This document shows positions 50,801-62,100 of a stretch of 64,000 nucleotides of DNA, in pieces (positions within the stretch are counted from its first letter, which is position 1; each line of letters begins with the position of its first letter). The position numbers and the translations under genes are program-made. The stretch lies in NCBI GenBank assembly GCA_903813345.2, contig CAIIXF020000007.1:7071730-7135729 (forward strand), in the 5' to 3' direction. The stretch comes from Owenia fusiformis. Taxonomy: Eukaryota; Annelida; Polychaeta; Sabellida; Oweniidae. The notes under the pieces are model-generated. The model saw only the letters and a program-made list of their open reading frames with translations. It made no database searches and was not told where the DNA came from.

Positions 50801-53800
50801 AAGACGCTGTGAAACAATCTCTTCGGAGATAATCCGGTCTCAAATAGGATAAGGTTCAATCAGCGTTAATGAACGCTAAAAGATAAACATCATTTTGAAA
50901 TGTATACTGGAAGAATGTTACTTCGGAAGAGCAATTAATGACACGAGCTGTCTTTGGTGTAAATTAAGCATGTAGATTCCTTGTATTAAATGTCCATTTG
51001 ATACTTCGGCACAAGCCACATTTCTCTGCTTTATCCATCAAGCAAATAATTGTCTGACAATTAAAAATTCCAATTTTGAAATCCAAAATTTAGAGTTGAA
51101 ATTTTTAACTTCATTTCATCACTTCAATTCAGTAAAAATATTCTTTTTTTTGAATAAATACAATTTTTTTAGCTTCATATAATTTTTTTTAGTAAGAATA
51201 TTCTTATCACTAATACCAGTAGTGAAATTATAATCTGAATAAATGTGAAATAATAAAATCATTATTATACCTTCTATTTATGATGCTATTGGGGCTAAAC
51301 CATCAGGAAACAAAGGGAACGACATAGATCTCAATACGAAGATCATTATTCAATGATAGTCGCGTATGACGGATTTTGTGCACTGTTTCTTTGGAATTAA
51401 TATAACCAAAAACTGTTTAAGAAATAATTTGACACCCTTGGTATTAATTCTAGATATTTTCTCATCCATAAGTGATGTATTTACGTGTTGATTTAAGCCC
51501 TCCATTTAACCATAAACCAAATGCAGGAACACATCATCACTGCTGTTAATTTATAGTGTTTTCACTGATCATATTTGTCAAATATAATCTGTAAATAAAT
51601 CCATTCTGTCTAAGCTAAGAAACTCAATAACCAGAAGTCGTTCGGGTAATAGAATTAAGTAGAGTTCTTTGTATATTGAGGGTTAATACAAATACACTCA
51701 CGTCAAAGTATTTAATGTAGTATTTAGGTTATTCTATTTTGCAAATATATTGATATCAAGATATTTGACAGGCCTCAGGGAGATATGTCGAAAATATTAC
51801 AGAAGACAGAAATTCACATGAGATATTTGTTGGTGGGAAAATATCAAAAGATAAAGCTCGTTTGTTTTACTAGTGTTTTATCTTTAAAAGACGTGTCAGA
51901 TATGACTATCTGATAGAAAGACAATCTTTCAGCACTTATTTTTGTTCCAGGGGCAACGTATCATCAATTAACTCAACGTAATTAAAACGGTGTAATTAGG
52001 GTAATTAAAAAACAAGTTAACCTCTCAAAGAATTTTGTTTTTACAGCGTTTTTCGACAGGCAGCGTTTTATAAAAATCGTGAGAAGTGGATTTTTTCTTT
52101 ATTTTGGAAATATGTATTAACATTGGTTAGAAAGTGAAGTATTGGCGTGCAAAATAGTAAGGATACCTTCTGAGGTTTGACAGCTAGCTTTTGAGTGATC
52201 AAAGACGTCTCTCCGTAGGATCCAGATTCTTAGACATATCATGGGGCTTTAAGTGCGAAAATAATATTCCAAACTGACACTCAACCCCGATATGAATTCA
52301 TAAACTATCATTTAATATTATTCTCTAATATGAGTCGCATATAATCAGGCTTGTGTTGAACTTAACATAGGGAGTGCTGGCAAAGGTTTGTGGACAATTT
52401 GGTTTGTAACTGTGGTCATAAATCGGATTATATTTCGCAAATCATGATTTTATTAAATGCATAATTCATGGGTAAATACAAATATCATCATTATTAATTT
52501 ATTACTTTTGTATTATTTACATTTCAATGATACCATGGCATTAAAACGACTAATATCTTAATATCAAAACATCATAACAAAGTAAAATTAAACCATTGAC
52601 TATAAAAAAAAATTATAAACATACGAAAGTACCCGTTTTTGTACAGTGATGATGAACTACAACTTAACATTGAATATTTACTAAAGACCTAGTAATAAAA
52701 CTGCAGTTTATAGACAGTTCTAAAGATGAGTTTTCGCTGTACCATCCCCTAATCATTACTGAACATATAAAACATCCTACCCGTGGTTTATGGATACTAA
52801 ATTGTCAATCCTACAGTAAATAAACAAGAAAGTTTATACAGAGGATACGAATTGCGCAAATTAAAAGACCTGTAATTTTGTAAGTTTTCACTGGATGTTT
52901 AGTATTGTTTACATAATATAGTAATGAGCTAAATTTGAAAAAATCAAGATCGAATAAATTTTATTATATTTGCTTATATATTTTCTATTATTATAATGTT
53001 ACAAACTTGCAATTCAATATGATTTGATACATTTACGGTGCATTTGTTTGTAAGACCACGATAATATGATTGCATTAGCTCTAATGCAATTATCCCATGG
53101 CTATCTATGTTTTAAAACAAAGCACATCACGCAATCGCTGAGATAATCTCGATGTACATGCTACGACGCTGTTTGAGAATTGTTATCATGATTGCAGAAA
53201 AACATACGTAATGAATATATCCCTAATATTGAATGTATACAATGGAATTGGTGTACAGTTGCAATTTTTGGCTTATATAACGATCTACATGTATATATGA
53301 TTTTGCATTTTTGTCCTGTTGTGCATTGGTAAATTACCAAAAATATAACGATAACGGGGATCTTTAAAAATTATTTATATCATATACTTTTGTATGTGTT
53401 AAACAGCAGCCGAGAACTGGCAATAATGTGGTCAAATTATGCACCGCCAAAATGTCCAAAATGAGTAATGTAACCACTTGCCTATCCCCTGGGCCTTGGT
53501 ACAAGATAAAGGTTCATGTAATACATGTTCGACATCTGTCCCTGTCCACAAATATTTATACAGCAGACACATATTTCATAAAATATATGAAAAGTGAAAT
53601 TTACACATTGTAAACAAAATTGGTGTACTCGTTTGAAAAGACCTGCAGAATCAGGGTTAGAATCACACCGATGTGATTTTCTTTATAAATTACAGTTATA
53701 ATCAAGCTAAGTTATTATGATTTGTTAGTAAAATTTGATCATAACTCTAATTGTAATACCACATTCTGTCAAAACGATGCAATAAATAATTTGCTGATAA

Positions 53801-54115
53801 CCAAGTAGATCACCGCATGGTTTGTTAAATATTATTTTTTATGATTTACTTACAATTTTGACTGCTTCGATGGTATTAATCTTCCCTCGCCCGATCTTTA
53901 CAATTTCCAAGCGTCAAGTGTTAATGAATCCAAGCGACGAGTATAAGCCTCCACGTTTTAAAATTAATTAAAAGAGTCGGAGAAGCCGGTGTATTAAGGC
54001 AACTTCGTCTAGTTTGGTTTGATGGCGAGTACGCATAAGAATATATACGCAATAATTATGTGTTGAAGGTACAATTAAAGATGGCTTCTCTCAACGAGAC
54101 CGCCCCTATACTTAC
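44863..54115. other. Upstream flank or first intron of the Sp gene
   Basis: The missing 5' exon of the Sp gene should lie at higher coordinates, but I could not identify it. Open frames here (e.g. 44851-45105 plus, 50011-50316 minus) lack motifs. The sequence is AT-rich and non-repetitive by eye, as is common around developmental regulators. Confidence 0.4.
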
Positions 54116-54428
54116 CCCAAGCATAGATGTTGCCATGGCTTTTTTCAATGATAGCAAGATCCCGTAGTGTCAACGATGTACAAGTACTCCTAAGGTGAGA
54201 GGATCCAATGGCAAGTCCGCCCATACTTTCTCTAATTGTAGCCCTAAAGCCCTTTGATGTTCCGCCATACTTGCGCATCAGCCAATCAAAACTCGGCATT
54301 CCGTTTTGAGTGATAGCTGCATTGACCCTTGTAACCTCGTTACTACACAGGCTAAATAGAGAAGAAACGTCAAGGGAGCTCGCCTTCGGAATACAATAAC
54401 TTATATCCGCACTACTACCGTACGACAT
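54116..54428 (-). CDS. Possible first coding exon of an unidentified gene
   Basis: Opens MSYGSSADISYCIPKASSLD and runs to SHGNIYAW, where GCTTGGG|GTAAGTATAG is a perfect donor (phase 1). 104 codons, balanced composition, higher GC than the flanks, which supports real coding. I do not recognise the protein. The phase does not match the Sp exon (phase 0), so it is not simply the missing Sp exon. Further exons were not found. Confidence 0.45.
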
Positions 54429-57400
54429 GCTAAATTCTTGACAGCCTCACAATAAAGAACACTGACAAATATTGTCACATGCCAAAAACATTTCTTCCAA
54501 ATATTGCAGAACTAAAAATTCTTTTATATTGGTTTTGTGGCTTTTTGATTTCATATTAGAAAGTTGATCATTCATGCGACCCTGAATCAGAGATACGTCT
54601 AATTGTTGGATTTAGACATTTAATCGGACTTCAAATAACCAGAGATACTATCAAATATAAAAAATTCTCATGAGACTTTGCTTGAACTTTAAAAGTGATT
54701 TGACTTTTACAAAGATATCATTCAAAAATTTATTAACCTAACTGTCAAAACAGACGAAGATAGTAGATCCATCCCGCTGTTAGCGCGATAATAGCGTTCC
54801 TTTAGCTTGAAGGGGTAATTAAAACACACATTTAGCCAGTGATCGAAAACCACCGGTGGGTGACGTTGTAGTAAAATTGACCAATATAACTAGACGGTTG
54901 GCTCAAGGGAATAGTCGTATGAGTGACAACTAGTGCCCCGGGACAAAGTGATTCACTTGCCTGAGTTTATTACGAACAGCACCGTCGATGACAATGCTCC
55001 CAATGAGTGTGGTAATGATAAGGAAACCATTAGGTCAATTATGGCACACAGATTCAATGGCGAATGAACATAGATTCGCTATAAGATATCCCATAGTGAT
55101 GATTTATCTGGACCTATTGTGAAAAATGTTCGAGATGATGATTACTCATTTATCAGAGAGATGATAGATGGACGATAAATCTCAAATGACAGCAGGAATC
55201 ACCGAATCTGCCACGTTTATGTGTCAGGCTAAATACCGTTAGTCAATTACTGTTGACTCTCATCAGTTATAATTGTTTCTTTTGGTCTATTACAAGCGAT
55301 TTATTGAAGTAAACTTACAACAGTATTATTATCTTCTGCGTCTTCATAAATTCTTACCGTTCATTTCTCCAAAGGCTCGCATTTGCTCCAAAGGCGGCCG
55401 TAGCTTCACAAAATCGATACAGAAAATCTACATCGCATTGCTTATCTGTTGAGTGTATATGATATGCTGCATATTTCTCTCAATTTTGGCCTGGGATTTT
55501 GGGAAGCTACGGTCGCCGTCACTGAGTACGGTTGCCGTACATCAAATATGACTGAGGCTTAAGATACCAGGTGAATAACACGAGTATTCCAGGGAACCTT
55601 TAAAACTCACGGTCGGGTTCACCCCATGCCAGCGAGGCTATTCGTACCTGGGTCATTTTACACTCACTTTTTGGAGAATGATTCAATTATTGCACAATAT
55701 TGAAATATTCTTTGGTAGGTCATTCAATGGGATGTTCTTTGATAGGTCATTGGATATTCACCCATTGATCTGATTCCATCATTGCAATGGGATATGAGAT
55801 GTCTGATTCAAGCATTACATCAATTGGTGAATATTGAATGACCCATCAAAGAATATCCCATTACATTGTATCGTCTGATTCAATAATTACAATGGGATAT
55901 TCAATGGTGGACCACTTAACACTCTGATTCCATCATTGCGATGCGATGTTCTTAGCTTGGTCATTTAATATTTACCCATTGTTTTTTAGAATACATCATT
56001 GTAATGTGATAATGTTTGGTGGGTCATTTAATATTCATTCATTGATTTCTGATTCTTTTATTGTAATGTTAGATATTCACTCATTGCTGGTGGGTCACCA
56101 TAGCTCACTACATTGATCAGAGGCTATCTCTAACTCTATATTCCATGCAGCAACAAAATTATTAAACAATACAAGAAACATCTAAACATTTCTACATCTA
56201 ATCTATTATGATAATATCGACCCATACGCACAAGTCAATGTTTTCTGGAAAACATGCTTCTCGGTTGACTAAATTACACACTTCATGAAAAATAAGTGGA
56301 AAATATTGATTGCAGACTGAATATGAGCAACACATGAGACTATAAATACAGGTTAAATAACACGTATACCAAGTGTAATTTAAATATTCGTAAATATATG
56401 TATTATTGGTAATGACAATAATTTATGAAGTACAACGCGTGATAATATAGTGGCTAGAAAATGATTGGGTTCGAGGCTATATAATTTGGGCGGGAAAATC
56501 ACAGTGTCAAATTGGGTAGCCATTAGTGATCAATATTGCTTATTAAAACTTGGTGATCCCATCATTATCGAGATAATAGGTTTATTATCATCAGGTACTT
56601 GCATTACTTAATATCATGCTTAATGAAAAGACTTATGCAATAAGGTGTGTTATGGTAAATTATGCAATAGAATTTCTTATTCATTAGTTCTCATACTCAT
56701 CTTGGGCAAGGTATTTATGTGACAGTATTAGCGTTGTCAAAGCCAAGAAAAAAACGTGTGCCGCGTGGTTTGGTGAAATTCAAGTTAATTAGTTAAAAGA
56801 AGATCAGGTGAAGAAAAAGAAAACTCCGTGAGGTAGGGAGGTTACTGCTAGCAAGGTCAATGTGTTCTCAAAAGTTGCGCTATGATATGAGCATCTAGAA
56901 TATGAAAAGCAAAAATATATATGACAGCCATGAGATTCAAATACTCGTGATCTAGACCCTATACAAGAGTATTTGGCGATATGTGTGTTTTAAAAATCAC
57001 TCTTAATTAATTACATCCACTAGAAACACAACAAAACATTGCAGGCGTTTTGTCAATAAAATTGAAATATCGAACAGGAAGTTGATTGTATGTCTCACTG
57101 TTAGTGGTGTGTCGGGGCGGTTAGGGGGCGTGATACATCGGCCTTTGGGAGGCATAGGGTGGGTAAAGGCGTTTATCTTCTAACTGCCATCAGACCTTAT
57201 ACATGTCATCTAAGTACTCAACACTATTATTATCGATATGTTGACGAATGGTCGGATATATTCGCGACTTATTCGCATTTTTCACCTGCTTTTAATCTGA
57301 CAATACAATTGAACGACAATCACCACCTTTCAAAATAATGTATCACTTTGGCCTGTTTATCTCTGCATCGCATATTGAGAGACTACAAGAAACTTTAGTG

Positions 57401-58600
57401 AAAAATAACATTTTTCATCCAAGGTGCATATTAAATAGATCTAAGGTCCCAAACGACTTAATAGCGAACATTTACTGAAGATTTTTCCAAATGAAGACCA
57501 TTTTGCCATGTAATTTGAGGGAATTTGCGCCAATTGAAAGAAGCCTAATTGATGTCATTAGAGTCAACTATCTCCGCAAGAAAAGCACCGCTGATAAATC
57601 AGGAAGATGTATAATTGATCAATTTCTAATTCTGTGAATCCTTTAGAAATAGAGTGCATTGTATGCAAATAACAGTTTAGAGTTTTTATGCTCAGATTTG
57701 TCTTTGATTTCATGGAAATGAATGTTGAAATTTTCGTTTGACTTTATTCAGATTCATCGTTATTATTTCATTATGAAACAACAAGATGAAAGCTGGTCGC
57801 CGCTGCTTTTTGTTTTTTATCACTTAGTGCCTAACTAGGCTCTTTTGGCACATTCTCATCCAGTATTTTCACGCCAATTTAGTCAGATAACAATAGTTTG
57901 ACAAACCAGTTTTCCTCGTGTGGAGGCTTCTCAATGAGGGGCGTTCTGATTCCAAACCCTATATCCCCACCCTCATTCAACCAAATAACCTTTATTTTAC
58001 TAGTTGAAATTATAATTTACCTTACCCGGCAGCTAACTCCTTTGTTCTCGCCCGAATTTTGAAATCTGTTAATAATTCTCAGCTTTTATTTCAAGCATTC
58101 TTTAAAAGGCAGTTAATTTGAATTAGCCATATTTTCTGCATTTTATACTTGATTAGAAATTAATGTTTGTATCAAAAGTATGGAAACTCCCTCTCTTTGC
58201 ATGCAATAGAAAACCATTTATAACTTTCAAATTAAACTGGTACTCTGGCCGATTTTTGTTGAATTCACAACCTGTTCTATTTACACGAGATGCTCTTTTC
58301 AAATCGTATAGAACTATTTACAATTCATAATTTCTTACATATATTTGTTTAAGTTTTCACATATGGATTGAAGTCGTGAGTAGTGAGCATGCTGCAGCGT
58401 TATTAAGCTTTGCAGCAATCAAATCAAAATTTTAAAAAATAATGTTACATTGACGTTTCGCATAAAATATTTGATTATCTCGTCAGTATGTACTTCGAAT
58501 TCATTCCGAATATGAGCTCTTCAATGACGACTACTATTAATCTAGAGTGTACGAGTCTCCGTTCGGTCTTTGTCACTACTGAGTATTTGAATCGCAATTT
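54429..58600. other. Gene-poor region before the tRNA-Lys array
   Basis: No supported gene. Contains the diverged CATTGnAATGGGATAT repeat field at about 55670-56100; otherwise AT-rich unique sequence. Confidence 0.4.
55670..56100. repeat. Degenerate repeat field with inverted copies
   Basis: Repeated blocks such as CATTGCAATGGGATAT, CTGATTCCATCATTGC, GGTCATTCAATGGGATGTTC and ATATTCACCCATTGATCTGA recur every 80-100 bp. A stretch at about 55818-55868 reads in the opposite direction (GGTGAATATTGAATGACCCA). Old tandem repeat with internal inversion. Confidence 0.7.
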
Positions 58601-58915
58601 TGATTTGAATATTTTAATCACTATTTTTATCACAATTTGCTTATAGGCATGTATAGTCGAGCACGGATCTCTGTGCGCGAGTGGAGAAATATGTTCGGGA
58701 GCAAGGAAATGGTGGTGCGCGACTAAGGATTTCACGTTCGCGATGTGAGAATCGTGGTTCGAGTGCAAGGAACTTGATTCGCGAGGTCAGAAGTGATGTT
58801 CGCGTTGGTGAAAGTCTCGGAGGCCTGGAGTCTGTTCTGGATGTGTCGCTATTTTAATCACAATTTGCATATAGGCATGAATGTGATCTGACGTCTGAGC
58901 GATGTATTACGAGCA

Positions 58916-58987
58916 GCCCGGATAGCTCAGTCGGTAGAGCATCAGACTTTTAATCTGAGGGTCCAGGGTTCGAGTCCCTGTGCGGGC
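58916..58987 (+). tRNA. tRNA-Lys(UUU) copy 1, acceptor mismatch
   Basis: Full cloverleaf with anticodon TTT. The 3' acceptor strand reads TGCGGGC where intact copies have TTCGGGC, giving one G-G mismatch. Function uncertain. Confidence 0.75.
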
Positions 58988-59061
58988 TTTGTCACTATTT
59001 TAATCATATTTTGCATACAGGCATGAATCCAATATGACGTCTGACGATTGTATAACGAGCA

Positions 59062-59133
59062 GCCCGGATAGCTCAGTCGGTAGAGTATCAGACTTTCAAT
59101 CTGAGGGTCCAGGGTTCCAGTCCCCGTTCGGGC
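59062..59133 (+). pseudogene. tRNA-Lys-derived copy 2 with anticodon UUC
   Basis: Body of tRNA-Lys but the anticodon loop is CTTTCAA, giving UUC (a Glu anticodon). It also has a D-stem change (GAGT for GAGC) and a changed T loop (GGTTCCAGTCCCC). These make it a probable pseudogene and not a recoded tRNA. Confidence 0.7.
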
Positions 59134-59383
59134 TTTGTCACTATTTAAATCACATTTTGCATATAGGCATGAATGAGCATCAGATTTTTAATCTGAGGGT
59201 CCAGAGTTCGAGTCCCTGTTCGGGCTTTGTCACTATTTTAATCGCATTTTGCGTTTAGGCATGAATGCAACCTGACGCCTGACCTATAGGATCGAGTCCC
59301 TGTTCGGGCTTTGTCACTATTCTAATCACAATAAGCATATAGGCATGAATGCAATCTGACACCTGACCAATGTATAAGGAGCA

Positions 59384-59455
59384 GCCCGGATAGCTCAGTC
59401 GGTAGAGCATCAGACTTTTAATCTGAGGGTCCAGGGTTCGAGTCCCTGTTAGGGC
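59384..59455 (+). tRNA. tRNA-Lys(UUU) copy 3, acceptor mismatch
   Basis: Intact apart from TTAGGGC in the acceptor 3' strand, which breaks one G-C pair. Confidence 0.7.
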
Positions 59456-59618
59456 TTTGTCACTATTTTAATCACAGTTTGCATATAGGCATGAATGAGC
59501 ATCAGACTTTTAATCTGAGGGACCAGAGTTCGAGTCCCTGTCGGACTTTGTCACTATTTTAATCACAATTTGCATATAGGCATGAATGGAATCTGACACC
59601 TGACCAATATAACGAGCA

Positions 59619-59690
59619 GCCCGGATAGCTCAGTCGGTAGAGCATCACACTTTTAATCTGAGGGTCCAGGGTTCGAGTCCCTGTTCGGGC
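59619..59690 (+). tRNA. tRNA-Lys(UUU) copy 4, anticodon-stem mismatch
   Basis: Anticodon stem reads TCACA where intact copies have TCAGA, giving one C-C mismatch; otherwise intact with anticodon TTT. Confidence 0.7.
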
Positions 59691-59852
59691 TTTGTCACTA
59701 TTTTAATCACAGTTTGCATATAGGCATGAATGAGCATCAGACTTTTAATCTGAGGGACCAGAGTTCGAGTCCCTGTCGGACTTTGTCACTATTTTAATCA
59801 CAATTTGCATATAGGCATGAATGCAATCTGACACCTGACCTTATATATTATA

Positions 59853-59924
59853 GCCAGGATAGCTCAGTCGGTAGAGCATCAGACTTTTAATATGAGGGTC
59901 CAGGGTTCGAGTCCCTGTTCGGGC
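59853..59924 (+). pseudogene. tRNA-Lys(UUU) copy 5, two stem mismatches
   Basis: Starts GCCAGGA (acceptor C4 changed) and has TATGA in the 3' anticodon stem. Two broken pairs suggest it is inactive. Confidence 0.65.
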
Positions 59925-60090
59925 TTTGTCACTATTTTAATCACAGTTTGCATATAGGCATGAATGAGAATCAGACTTTTAATCTGAGGGTCCAGGGTTC
60001 GAGTCCCTGTTCGGGCTTTGTCACTATTTTAATCATTATTTGCATATAGGCATGAATGCAATCTGATGCTTAACCTATGTGTAACGAGCA

Positions 60091-60158
60091 GCCCGGATAG
60101 CTCAGTCGGCAGAGCATCAGACTTTTAATCTGAGGGTCCAGTGAGTCCCTGTTCGGGC
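60091..60158 (+). pseudogene. tRNA-Lys(UUU) copy 6, T-arm deletion
   Basis: Four bases are lost in the T arm (CCAGTGAGTCCC for CCAGGGTTCGAGTCCC), removing the B-box core. Cannot fold or be transcribed normally. Confidence 0.8.
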
Positions 60159-60408
60159 TTTGTCACTATTTTAATCACAATTTGCATATAGGCATGAATG
60201 AGAATCAGACTTTTAATCTGAGGGTCAAGGGATTGAGTCCCTGTTCGGGCTTAGTCACTATTTTAATCGCATTTTGCATTTAGGCATGAATGCAACCTGA
60301 CGCCTGACCTATAGGATCGAGTCCCTGTTCGGGCTTTGTCACTATTCTAATCACAATAAGCATATAGGCATGAATGCAATCTGACGTCTGACCAATGTAT
60401 AAGGAGCA

Positions 60409-60458
60409 GCCCGGATAGCACAGTCGGTAGAGCATCAGACTTGAGTCCCTGTTCGGGC
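60409..60458 (+). pseudogene. tRNA-Lys copy 7, internal deletion
   Basis: The 5' half to CAGACTT is joined to GAGTCCCTGTTCGGGC. The anticodon and most of the T arm are deleted. Confidence 0.85.
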
Positions 60459-60530
60459 TTTGTCACTATTTTAATCACAATTTGTATATAGGCATTAATG
60501 CAATCTGACGTCTGACCAATATTACGAGCA

Positions 60531-60602
60531 GCCCGGATAGCTCAGTCGGTAGAGCATCAGACTTTTAATCTGAGGGTCCAGGGTTCGAGTCCCTGTTCGG
60601 GC
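60531..60602 (+). tRNA. tRNA-Lys(UUU) copy 8, intact
   Basis: GCCCGGATAGCTCAGTCGG start, anticodon loop CTTTTAA (UUU), T arm CAGGG-TTCGAGT-CCCTG, acceptor 3' strand TTCGGGC. All stems pair. The nearest T-run is ATTTT about 16 bases after the end. Confidence 0.93.
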
Positions 60603-60761
60603 TTTGTCACTATTTTAATCACAGTTTGCATATAGGCATGAATAAGCATCAGACTTTTAATCTGAGGGACCAGAGTTCGAGTCCCTGTTCGGGCTTTGTC
60701 ACTATTTTAATCATTATTTGCATATAGGCATGAATGCAATCTGATGCTTGACCAACCAGCA

Positions 60762-60833
60762 GCCCGGATAGCTCAGTCGGTAGAGCATCAGACCTTTAAT
60801 CTGAGGGCCCAGGGTTCGAGTCCCTGTTCGGGC
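60762..60833 (+). pseudogene. tRNA-Lys(UUU) copy 9, lost U33
   Basis: Anticodon loop CCTTTAA keeps anticodon UUU but changes the invariant U33 to C. There is also a change next to the T stem (GGGCCCAGGG). Probably not functional in decoding. Confidence 0.7.
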
Positions 60834-61104
60834 TTTGTCACTATTTTAATCGCATTTTGCATTTAGGCATGAATGAGAATCAGACTTTTAATCTGAGGGT
60901 CAAGGGATTGAGTCCCTGTTCAGGCTTTGTCACTTTTTAAATCACAATTTGCATATAGGCATGAATGGAATCTGACACCTGACCAATATAATATAATCTG
61001 AGGGTCCAGGGATCGAGTCCCTGTTCGGGCTTTGTCTCTATTTTAATCACAATTTGCATATAGGCATGAATGCAATCTGACACCTGACCAATGTATAACG
61101 AGCA

Positions 61105-61176
61105 GCCCGGATAGCTCAGTCGGTAGAGCATCAGACTTTTAATCTGAGGGTCCAGGGTTCGAGTCCCTGTTCGGGC
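61105..61176 (+). tRNA. tRNA-Lys(UUU) copy 10, intact
   Basis: Identical to copy 8 over the 72 bp. First of three 238-bp-spaced identical copies. Confidence 0.93.
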
Positions 61177-61342
61177 TTTGTCACTATTTTAATCACAATT
61201 TGTTTACAGGCATGAATGAGCATCAGACTTTTAATCTGAGGGTCTAGGGTTCGAGTCCCTGTTCGGGCCTTGTCTCTATTTTAATCACAATTTGCATATA
61301 GGCATGAAAGCAATCTGACACCTGACCAATGTATAACGAGCA

Positions 61343-61414
61343 GCCCGGATAGCTCAGTCGGTAGAGCATCAGACTTTTAATCTGAGGGTCCAGGGTTCGA
61401 GTCCCTGTTCGGGC
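61343..61414 (+). tRNA. tRNA-Lys(UUU) copy 11, intact
   Basis: Identical to copies 8, 10 and 12. Confidence 0.93.
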
Positions 61415-61580
61415 TTTGTCACTATTTTAATCACAATTTGTTTACAGGCATGAATGAGCATCAGACTTTTAATCTGAGGGTCTAGGGTTCGAGTCCCTGT
61501 TCGGGCCTTGTCTCTATTTTAATCACAATTTGCATATAGGCATGAATGCAGTCTGACACCTGACCAATGTATAACGAGCA

Positions 61581-61652
61581 GCCCGGATAGCTCAGTCGGT
61601 AGAGCATCAGACTTTTAATCTGAGGGTCCAGGGTTCGAGTCCCTGTTCGGGC
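61581..61652 (+). tRNA. tRNA-Lys(UUU) copy 12, intact
   Basis: Identical to copies 8, 10 and 11; last intact gene of the array. Confidence 0.93.
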
Positions 61653-61689
61653 TTTGTCACTATTTTAATCACAATATATACAGGCATGA

Positions 61690-62100
61690 ATGAGCATAGA
61701 CTGAGGGTCTAGGGTTCGAGTCCCTCGAGCAGCTTAGATACGTAGACCAGTCGGTAGATTATAAATCAAACTTCTAAACTAAGGGTTAGAGTCCCCATTC
61801 ATTCGTCATCATTTTCCATCAAGAATTTGCACAAAGGTATGTGAGTCAATCCGAGGTCAAATATGTGACCTTCACTAATTATCTAGAGCAGTCGGTAGAG
61901 CACCAGACTTCTAATCTGAGGGTTCGAGTTCCCGTTCATGCGTCATCATTTTCCATCGAAATTTGCGTATAGTATAAGTCAATCTAAGGTCAAACACGTG
62001 ACCTTGGAATTACATTTTAGAGTAAAAGTGTAAATGTGTGATAATCACCTTATTCACGAGCAGCGCACCAGACTTAACATAAGCGTCCAGGGTTCGAGTC
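61690..62100 (+). pseudogene. Decayed tRNA-Lys pieces at the array edge
   Basis: Fragments at about 61690-61730, 61731-61795, 61889-61940 and 62058-62103 keep parts of the D arm (CAGTCGGTAGAGCA) or T arm (GGGTTCGAGTC). The piece at 61889 has loop CTTCTAA, which would read as anticodon UCU, but it lacks the acceptor 5' strand and a normal variable/T region. Confidence 0.65.

Larger units (their letters stand above)
58600..62100 (+). repeat. tRNA-Lys(UUU) tandem array with alternating tRNA halves
   Basis: Twelve full or near-full tRNA-Lys copies on the plus strand alternate with 3'-half copies that start GAGCATCAGACTTTTAATC and lack the acceptor 5' strand and D arm. Halves lie at about 59177-59225, 59498-59545, 59733-59780, 59966-60014, 60200-60250, 60645-60694, 60876-60925, 61219-61268 and 61457-61506; shorter 3' pieces lie at 59288-59309, 60313-60334 and 60996-61030. 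Spacers share TTTGTCACTATTTTAATCAC and ATGCAATCTGACACCTGACC. The last three full copies are exactly 238 bp apart. Degenerate pieces continue to about 62100. Confidence 0.93.

Noticed and set aside
54116-54428. Idea that this is the missing first exon of the Sp gene
   Set aside because: It ends in phase 1 while the Sp exon begins in phase 0, and Sp6-9 first exons are short with a different N terminus.
59034-61131. Open frames over the tRNA-Lys array (e.g. 59034-59258, 60937-61131)
   Set aside because: They translate tRNA and spacer repeats.
61889-61940. Possible tRNA-Arg(UCU) from a Lys-type body
   Set aside because: Acceptor 5' strand and much of the variable/T region are missing, so it cannot form a tRNA.
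58600-62100. CRISPR-like regular repeats
   Set aside because: The repeat is a tRNA gene with spacers that are themselves conserved; eukaryotic context.
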